From contig JAZUKH010000272.1 of assembly GCA_045643185.1 (NCBI GenBank), positions 1 through 8,953 on the forward strand: DNA of 8,953 bases. The letters run 5' to 3'. A model generated the notes under the pieces. It was not told the origin of the DNA and ran no database searches. It saw only the letters and a program-made list of their open reading frames with translations. Position numbers and translations under genes: made by a program. Shown one piece after another: positions 1 through 4,698 of this stretch (within the stretch, counting starts at the first letter, position 1; each line of letters opens with the position of its first letter). Source of the DNA: RGIG464 sp045643185 (GTDB taxonomy: Bacteria; Myxococcota_A; Bradymonadia; UBA4248).

Positions 1-10
1 CGAAGGGGTA

Positions 11-78
11 GCGGCGTATTTCGTATTTCTGTAGAGACGCGTGGATCACACGTCTCTACAGAAATACGAAATAGCCGC
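11..78. repeat. Long imperfect palindrome with GTAGAGACG / CGTCTCTAC core
   Basis: Arms at 11-39 and 51-78 are reverse complements except for one extra G (16) in the left arm. Inside them the stem continues past a C/A mismatch (40/50) with 41-43 pairing 47-49, leaving a 3-nt loop. The result is a hairpin of about 30 bp. Palindromes with a GTAGAGACG...CGTCTCTAC core are, from general knowledge, scattered through intergenic DNA of several bacterial groups, so this is probably a copy of an interspersed repeat rather than a site specific to the next gene. It could also act as a processing or termination structure for an upstream gene outside the window. Only one copy is seen here, so repeat status is inferred. 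Confidence 0.7.
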
Positions 79-80
79 GC

Positions 81-98
81 AGGGGGAGACTTCCCCCT
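81..98. other. Small G/C hairpin
   Basis: AGGGGGA (81-87) pairs perfectly with TCCCCCT (92-98) around a GACT loop. It follows the long palindrome by 2 nt and may be part of the same element. No T-tract follows it on either strand, so it is not a canonical intrinsic terminator. Confidence 0.5.
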
Positions 99-179
99 AC
101 CAAATTCCCCATGATTGTTGGGCGTTTCCAAAATTTCGTTACAGCATCTTCCGAATTCTCACAGAATTCCGGACAATCC

Positions 180-659
180 ATGACCATAACCCTAAAAATT
201 CCGGAATACAGTGATTACGCGCACATCTACCCGACGCGTTTCACCCCAGAAGTCGTTTATTGGGCCGACGACGAACTCCACCAGATGAGCGTCGAAGAAT
301 ATGCAGAAAACAGACTTTGGGCTCAAAACTCCGGTGAAATGTTTGAACGCATCATCGTTCGTGATGATGAGCCCATCGGCACCATCACCGCCCGTGATTT
401 CAATCCAAGCACCCACCAATGCGTTTTTGGCATCGTCATCGCCGACAAAACAAACTGGGGACACGGTTACGGCACAGAAGCAATGAAGCTGTTTTTGCCG
501 TTGCTCAAAGAAGAAGGCGTCAAAATCGTCATTCTCGACACGTATTCAAGCAACAAACGCGCTCAAAAATGCTTCATGCATCTCGGTTTCCGAAAAATGA
601 CCGTTTACTATGCCCCAAACTCCGGCCGATTCGTGCTACGCATGGGGGTCAAACTCTAA
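180..659 (+). CDS. GNAT family N-acetyltransferase (RimJ/RimL-like)
   Basis: A 159-residue protein predicted to transfer an acetyl group from acetyl-CoA to an amine; the substrate cannot be told from the sequence. It has the GNAT acetyl-CoA loop as W93-G-H-G-Y-G98 after the beta4 strand (VFGIVIA, 82-88). The late GNAT signature is NKRAQKCFMHLGF (125-137). This pattern is typical of the RimJ/RimL-type domain (Acetyltransf_3), which modifies protein N-termini, antibiotics or small molecules. The frame is open from an ATG at 111, which would add 23 residues. I prefer the ATG at 180: a weak GGA (171-173) lies 6 nt upstream, the domain begins right after it, and the extra residues do not look like part of the fold. 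The stop is 2 nt before the lipoprotein start, so the two are probably co-transcribed and translationally coupled. It is cytoplasmic, with no signal peptide. Confidence 0.85.
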   Translation: MTITLKIPEYSDYAHIYPTRFTPEVVYWADDELHQMSVEEYAENRLWAQNSGEMFERIIVRDDEPIGTITARDFNPSTHQCVFGIVIADKTNWGHGYGTEAMKLFLPLLKEEGVKIVILDTYSSNKRAQKCFMHLGFRKMTVYYAPNSGRFVLRMGVKL

Positions 660-661
660 CA

Positions 662-2752
662 ATGACTATGATGAAAAAACTCGCAATTCTCGCAGCGTCA
701 ATGCTGCTCGCAACCTCCATGTCCGCCTGCCACAAGGATAAGCCCGTGAAAACCGTTGACCCCGAACCCGTGGTTGAAACCGCCGTCCAGGAAGCGCCTG
801 CCCCCGAACAAGCCAAGCCAGCCGAAGACGAGCTCAAACTCGACCAGCTCACGCGCGCGGAATTCAACCGCGCCGCACTGCGACTCAATCTGCCGCTCTT
901 CTGGATGTATGAAGAAACACCCAACAACACGGTTCGTCCCGAAGTCATCACCACGCTTCGCTTCTACCCGACGAGCGATTCGTTCGTCTGGAAAGACGCC
1001 GATGGACACTTCACTCAGGCTTTCAAAGACGCCTACAAACAACTCGTTCAGGTACTCAAAGACCCGACGATGGGCAAGGATTACGACGTCAAAGAAGTTC
1101 AGCGCCTGAACAACGTGGCCAGCGAGCTCGACCAGGCTGCCGTCACCGTCGTTCGCACTGATTTTACCCAGGCGTCCGAAGCCGAAAAGAAATTCGTTCA
1201 GGCCATGCTCAAAGCCGGAGCCCTCATCGATACGCTCTACGCCAAGCAGATCGGCCTCGACGAAGCACTCGCCAAAATCCCCGAAAACGACGTCCTTTCT
1301 CGCAGTATGGCTCGCCGTAACTGGTCGATCAATCCGCTCAGTCCCAAAATGATGAACGAGTCAAATGCCAAAGCCATCGCGGGCGACATCCGAATTCCCG
1401 TCGGCGTTTACCCCGCTGAAATGCAAAACGACCGTGACTTCTGCAAAAAACTCGATGCGGATCCAAACTTCCAGCAGCACCTCACGCCATTCACCGTCGT
1501 CATTCAGGAAGGCGAAAAATTCCTCGCCATTCCATACAGCGAATACTACAAAACCGACATGACCGCGATCTCCAACGCGCTGAAAGACGCCGCTGCGGCC
1601 ATTGAACAGGATCCCAATGAACAGGCCCTGAGAAAATACCTCCTCGCCGCGGCTGATTCCTTCCTCACAAACGACTGGAACCCCGCTGACGAAGCTTGGG
1701 CTGCCATGGATTCACACAATTCAAAATGGTACGTCCGCGTCGCTCCTGACGAAACCTACTGGGAACCCTGCTCGCGAAAGGCCGGTTTCCACCAGACGTT
1801 TGCACGCATCAACCCGGATGCCCTCTACTGGCAGGAAAAACTCTCACCGATCCAGCAGGAAATGGAAGAACGCATCGCAAAACTCGCGGGTGAGCCCTAC
1901 GAAGCCCGTCAGGTCAGCTTCCATCTGCCCGATTTCATCGACATCGTCACCAATTCAGGCGATGACCGAGACGCCTTTGGCGCCACCGTCGGTCAGTCGC
2001 TGCCAAACTGGGGTCCCGTCGCCAACGAAGGACGTGGAAGAACCGTCGCCATGTCCAATCTCTACACAGATCCAGACTCACTCCGTGATCGTCTCGACCA
2101 GGCTCGAAGCATGTTCGGCGAAGAAGACGTCAAAAAGTTCTTTAACGGAAGCGATAAAGGCCTCGGAATGCTCGGCACCATCATTCACGAAGCCTGTCAC
2201 AACCTCGGCCCGGCTCACGAATACAAAGTCAATGGAAAAGTCGATGACGAGATCTTTGGCGGCGGACTCGCCACTCTCGCCGAAGAATTCAAAGCACAGA
2301 CAGGCGCTCTGTGGTTCCTGCAAATGCTCGTCGAAAAACAAGTCATCGACCAGGATACCGCAAATAAGAGCTACGCCGATTCACTCTTCTGGATCTTTGG
2401 GCAGATCTCGCGCGGACTTTACGACAGCCAGGGCAATCTGCAACCCTATCCACAACTCGCGGCCATACAGCTCGGTATGATGCTCGAAGACGGCGCGGTC
2501 ACCTTCGATCCCGAATTGCCCGCCGCAAATGGCACCGATAAAGGCGTATTCGTCATCCACGCTGAAAAAATGCCCGCTTGCGCAGAACGCATCATGACCG
2601 AGATCACACGCATCAAAGCCACAGGCAACAAGGAAAACCTCGTCAACCTCCAAAACAAACACATCAACGGCAAAGATGTGCCTTTCCAAATCATCTCAGA
2701 ACGCATGCTTCGTCTGCCCAAGACGAGTTTCGTTTACGCCGTTGAGATCTAA
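662..2752 (+). CDS. Lipoprotein zinc metallopeptidase, M49 (dipeptidyl peptidase III)-like
   Basis: A 696-residue protein. It starts with a lipoprotein signal: basic MTMMKK, a hydrophobic stretch (7-20) and a lipobox-like MSAC with Cys23. A Pro/Glu-rich linker follows (about 24-57), so the enzyme should sit tethered in the envelope. The metal site is visible: H509-E-A-C-H513 (HEXXH) in HEACHNLGP, and EEFKA from E541 to A545, where E542 would be the third zinc ligand. By family knowledge, classical M49 enzymes have a six-residue HEXXGH plus EECRAE. The five-residue HEXXH followed by GLGP-like residues and EExKA resembles the M49-type domain of plant Nudix hydrolase 3 and its bacterial relatives. 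Activity is therefore probably zinc peptidase, but the substrate is unknown. The frame is open upstream to 419, but that stretch overlaps the GNAT gene out of frame. The ATG at 662 gives the signal peptide and a 2-nt gap. No good Shine-Dalgarno is seen (GGGGG at 644-648 is 13 nt away), which fits coupling. Confidence 0.85.
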   Translation: MTMMKKLAILAASMLLATSMSACHKDKPVKTVDPEPVVETAVQEAPAPEQAKPAEDELKLDQLTRAEFNRAALRLNLPLFWMYEETPNNTVRPEVITTLRFYPTSDSFVWKDADGHFTQAFKDAYKQLVQVLKDPTMGKDYDVKEVQRLNNVASELDQAAVTVVRTDFTQASEAEKKFVQAMLKAGALIDTLYAKQIGLDEALAKIPENDVLSRSMARRNWSINPLSPKMMNESNAKAIAGDIRIPVGVYPAEMQNDRDFCKKLDADPNFQQHLTPFTVVIQEGEKFLAIPYSEYYKTDMTAISNALKDAAAAIEQDPNEQALRKYLLAAADSFLTNDWNPADEAWAAMDSHNSKWYVRVAPDETYWEPCSRKAGFHQTFARINPDALYWQEKLSPIQQEMEERIAKLAGEPYEARQVSFHLPDFIDIVTNSGDDRDAFGATVGQSLPNWGPVANEGRGRTVAMSNLYTDPDSLRDRLDQARSMFGEEDVKKFFNGSDKGLGMLGTIIHEACHNLGPAHEYKVNGKVDDEIFGGGLATLAEEFKAQTGALWFLQMLVEKQVIDQDTANKSYADSLFWIFGQISRGLYDSQGNLQPYPQLAAIQLGMMLEDGAVTFDPELPAANGTDKGVFVIHAEKMPACAERIMTEITRIKATGNKENLVNLQNKHINGKDVPFQIISERMLRLPKTSFVYAVEI

Positions 2753-2760
2753 ATTCGCAT

Positions 2761-2815
2761 GAATTCAGCCTGGTTTCGGTCATTTTTCTCCCTTTGACCG
2801 ACCAGGATTGAATTC
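2761..2815. other. Long hairpin just after the M49-like gene
   Basis: Two stacked stems are visible. The inner stem, 12 bp with a TT bulge (75-76), pairs 2769-2782 with 2795-2806. The outer 7-bp stem pairs GAATTCA (2761-2767) with TGAATTC (2809-2815). The loop is about 12 nt and T-rich. It begins 8 nt after the stop codon, so it probably marks or protects the 3' end of the upstream transcript. No T-tract follows the stem on the + strand (the next run is A-rich) or on the - strand, so it is not a standard intrinsic terminator. It might work as a 3'-stabilising structure or with Rho. Confidence 0.55.
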
Positions 2816-2825
2816 CATTCACTCG

Positions 2826-2944
2826 AAAAAAAATAAAAATCGTAAAATTTGCAGAAAATTCGATTTTTTATCCAAAAAATCGCCTTTCAGACGGTCTCTG
2901 TTTTTCAAAAAAATGCGCTTTTTTGGCTTTTTTGACGAATTTTT
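2826..2944. promoter_or_regulatory. Phased A/T tracts, predicted curved DNA
   Basis: Runs of 4-8 A or T are centred near 2837, 2847, 2857, 2866.5 and 2876.5, then near 2921.5, 2931 and 2942, which is roughly one per helical turn. One of them is AAAATTT (2844-2850), a strongly bending motif. The tract lies about 85-200 bp upstream of the predicted barrel-gene promoter. A/T tracts in helical phase cause intrinsic curvature and often attract nucleoid proteins or contact the alpha subunit of RNA polymerase. Within it, CGATTTTTT (2861-2869) and AAAAAATCG (2874-2882) form a perfect 9-bp inverted repeat around ATCC. I see no gene in 2753-3149. Confidence 0.6.
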
Positions 2945-2966
2945 CACTTCAATCAAATATTCAACC

Positions 2967-2981
2967 GAATGAAATTCATTC
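2967..2981. promoter_or_regulatory. Perfect 7-1-7 dyad, candidate operator
   Basis: GAATGAA-A-TTCATTC is a perfect inverted repeat with a single central base. It is centred about 88 bp before the predicted transcription start of the barrel gene, a position typical of activator sites. A dimeric regulator is a plausible ligand, but no regulator gene is in the window, so the assignment is inference. Confidence 0.45.
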
Positions 2982-3026
2982 CATACCGCTAATTTCTAGC
3001 AGGATGTGAACTTTCTTCAATAATGT

Positions 3027-3055
3027 TTGACCTGCCACACACTTTCCTATATACA
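3027..3055 (+). promoter_or_regulatory. Sigma70-type promoter for the barrel gene
   Basis: TTGACC (3027-3032) and TATACA (3050-3055) are separated by 17 bp, each matching the consensus at five of six positions. Transcription would start near 3062 and give an 88-nt leader before the ATG at 3150. It is the only strong promoter-like match I found in this intergenic region. Confidence 0.6.
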
Positions 3056-3071
3056 ACGACAAGTGCCTACA

Positions 3072-3132
3072 TTGCGTCAAGGCATCGCCTTGCCGCTAAA
3101 GTTGCGTAGAACAATTTGGAACTTACGTAGAA
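3072..3132 (+). promoter_or_regulatory. Leader with hairpin and repeated TTRCGTAGAA boxes
   Basis: TTGCGTAGAA (3102-3111) and TTACGTAGAA (3123-3132) differ at one base and are exactly 21 bp apart, two helical turns. A looser third copy, TTGCGTCAA, starts at 3072. Between them CAAGGC (3078-3083) pairs with GCCTTG (3087-3092) around ATC, and the stem extends by GCG/CGC past one mismatch (3074-3096). All lie downstream of the predicted transcription start, so they could be a repressor site or an RNA regulatory structure. Confidence 0.4.
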
Positions 3133-3135
3133 AAT

Positions 3136-3142
3136 AAGGAAG
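3136..3142 (+). promoter_or_regulatory. Ribosome binding site of the barrel gene
   Basis: AAGGAAG lies 7 nt before the ATG at 3150. It supports that start, which also gives a clean signal peptide. Confidence 0.65.
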
Positions 3143-3149
3143 AACCGAC

Positions 3150-4475
3150 ATGAAAACGAGAATGACAGCGCTACCCATAATGATCGGCGCTTTGCTCTGT
3201 CTGCCGGCCACAGTCATGGCTCAGGACGTAGCACCTGCAGCCGCCCTGCCTGAAGAGGTTTCACAGGATACGAATGCGGTCGCCAATAACAACGCGGACG
3301 CCGCAGCCAATGCTGATGACCAGAAAGCCGACAAGGCTGATAACAATGACTCGGCAAAAGATGACCCCAAAGCCCAGAGAATTGCCTACTACGCCTCGCA
3401 GGAAGAACGCGATGCGCTCGTAAAAGCTCGTATGGCCAAAGCCGAAGAAGAAGAAGAAAAAGCCGCCGACGAGGCTGCCGTCGCCTCTGCCGACGAGGCC
3501 GCAAAAAGCGCTGATGATGCTGCAAAAGCCGCCGACGATGCCAAAGACGGCGAAGAAGAAGATGACAAACCCTGGAGCGTCATGGGCAAGATCTCTTTTG
3601 ATCTTGGTCTGGGCGCCTTCACAAAACATAAATATGCCAAAAGAATTCGTTCGCGTATGGTCGTAGAACTCGCAGGAAGCTACACGATCCCCGTGATCGA
3701 CACCGATGTCTCGCTGTCGACGGGCTTCTCGCAGTGGCTCTCCGAAGGTGGCGACAGCAACGGAAAACATGCTTTCCGCTGGGCTGATTCATCCATCGAC
3801 TTCTCACGCGCCATCTGGTCGACCAAAACGACCGTCGGCAACGATACACCGCTTGCCTTCAGCATCTCGGGCGACCTCGGCTTCACACTTCCGACCTCGC
3901 AAGCCTCGATCGCGAGCAATCTCTACACTCAGATCATCCCCAGCATCGCCCTCGCCTTCAAAGTCGGTGGCTTCAGTGCCGGTTATACCATCAGCTACGC
4001 CCACAGCTTCCACGAATTCACCAGCCAGACTATGGATCCGGACGAAGTGGATATCCTGTCGCGTACCAACGGCGTAGAACTCATTGGCGCCGCTGACATC
4101 GCTGTCGATGGCGTGCTCACAGAGATCGAGCTCTCAAACCTCATCACACTCGGATACGCCTTCCTCGACAACCTCTCACTCACACTCGGCTTGGGCTTCG
4201 TCGATGCATGGACTTACGATAACGGCACGATCACCAAAAAAGACGAACTCACCAATGAGCTAGCTCACGTCGGACGCGGTCATCAGCAGATCAGTCAGGG
4301 CATCCTCGCCCTCTCTTATCAGCCCGCATCTTGGGTCTCACTCGGTCTCTCCATGGTCTCCACACAGCCTTGGAAAACCGCTGACAACAAGACGATCCGA
4401 TTCCCATGGTTCGATACCGTCAGCCCCTCAAAGAACTTTACAAAGTTCATGGTCTCCGCGACCTTCCAGTACTAG
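3150..4475 (+). CDS. Secreted beta-barrel outer-membrane protein with acidic Ala/Asp-rich N-domain
   Basis: A 441-residue protein. Residues 1-24 are a signal peptide (basic start, hydrophobic core, cleavage after VMA, mature start QD). Residues 25-140 are low complexity, rich in Ala, Asp, Glu and Lys, with a Glu run (99-103) and ADDAAK-like repeats (about 105-132); this part is probably an extended or helical periplasmic segment. From W142 to Y441 the sequence alternates polar and hydrophobic residues with aromatics at strand ends, as in LGLGAF, SISGDLGFTL and SLTLGLGFVDAW. It ends VSATFQY, the terminal aromatic signature recognised by the BAM machinery. About 300 residues would allow roughly 12 strands. 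I do not recognise a named family; a channel, a structural porin or an envelope anchor are all possible. It appears to be transcribed alone, from the promoter near 3027 to the terminator at 4496. Confidence 0.85.
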   Translation: MKTRMTALPIMIGALLCLPATVMAQDVAPAAALPEEVSQDTNAVANNNADAAANADDQKADKADNNDSAKDDPKAQRIAYYASQEERDALVKARMAKAEEEEEKAADEAAVASADEAAKSADDAAKAADDAKDGEEEDDKPWSVMGKISFDLGLGAFTKHKYAKRIRSRMVVELAGSYTIPVIDTDVSLSTGFSQWLSEGGDSNGKHAFRWADSSIDFSRAIWSTKTTVGNDTPLAFSISGDLGFTLPTSQASIASNLYTQIIPSIALAFKVGGFSAGYTISYAHSFHEFTSQTMDPDEVDILSRTNGVELIGAADIAVDGVLTEIELSNLITLGYAFLDNLSLTLGLGFVDAWTYDNGTITKKDELTNELAHVGRGHQQISQGILALSYQPASWVSLGLSMVSTQPWKTADNKTIRFPWFDTVSPSKNFTKFMVSATFQY

Positions 4476-4495
4476 GGCTTAAAGTCCCTTAACAC

Positions 4496-4530
4496 AAAGC
4501 CACATCCCAAAACGATGTGGCTTTTTTTTT
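4496..4530 (+). terminator. Rho-independent terminator of the barrel gene
   Basis: AAAGCCACATC (4496-4506) pairs perfectly with GATGTGGCTTT (4514-4524) around a 7-nt loop and runs into nine T residues (4522-4530). It starts 20 nt after the stop codon. This should separate the barrel gene from the PBP operon. Confidence 0.92.
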
Positions 4531-4576
4531 CACCTTCGCAAACAATTTTCATAAGATTCTGTTAAAATTTAGGTTT

Positions 4577-4642
4577 GGCGAGCTATGGCTAAAGCCATAC
4601 GCTCGCCGCGCGCGGCTTGCTGCGCATACGCCGCGCATTTTT
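4577..4642 (+). promoter_or_regulatory. Twin GC-rich hairpins in the PBP leader, attenuator-like
   Basis: Hairpin I pairs GGCGAGCTATGGC (4577-4589) with 4594-4607 (7 + 6 bp, one bulged C, TAAA loop). Hairpin II pairs GCGCGGC (4610-4616) with GCCGCGC (4630-4636) and runs into ATTTTT, like a terminator. GCCGCGC also occurs at 4605-4611, making 4605-4616 a perfect 12-bp palindrome, so alternative, mutually exclusive folds are possible. It lies between the terminator at 4496-4530 and the chosen PBP start. It may be a leader control element or an inserted palindromic repeat. A weak TAAAAT (4563-4568) could be a -10 box, without a clear -35. Confidence 0.4.
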
Positions 4643-4698
4643 GGGGGCACAGCCGTCGACAGGCCCCGATTCTACTTACCAAGTTTGTGCAAAAATTC

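Noticed and set aside
11..98. CRISPR or transposon end
   Set aside because: No repeated units with spacers, no transposase gene and no target duplication could be seen.
419..661. Upstream extension of the M49-like reading frame
   Set aside because: It overlaps the GNAT gene out of frame, is Arg/His-rich and would bury the lipoprotein signal 81 residues in.
1800..2480. Open frame of 226 codons on the + strand in the M49-like gene
   Set aside because: Ser/Thr/Pro-rich out-of-frame shadow with no domain or ribosome site, and it overlaps the metal-site coding region.
2761..2815. Intrinsic terminator after the M49-like gene
   Set aside because: The stem is strong but no T-run follows on either strand, so it is listed only as a hairpin.
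3261..3770. Open frame of 169 codons on the - strand in the barrel gene
   Set aside because: It is antisense to the Ala/Asp/Glu-rich region. The Phe/Gly-rich translation simply mirrors GAA, GAC and GCC codons.
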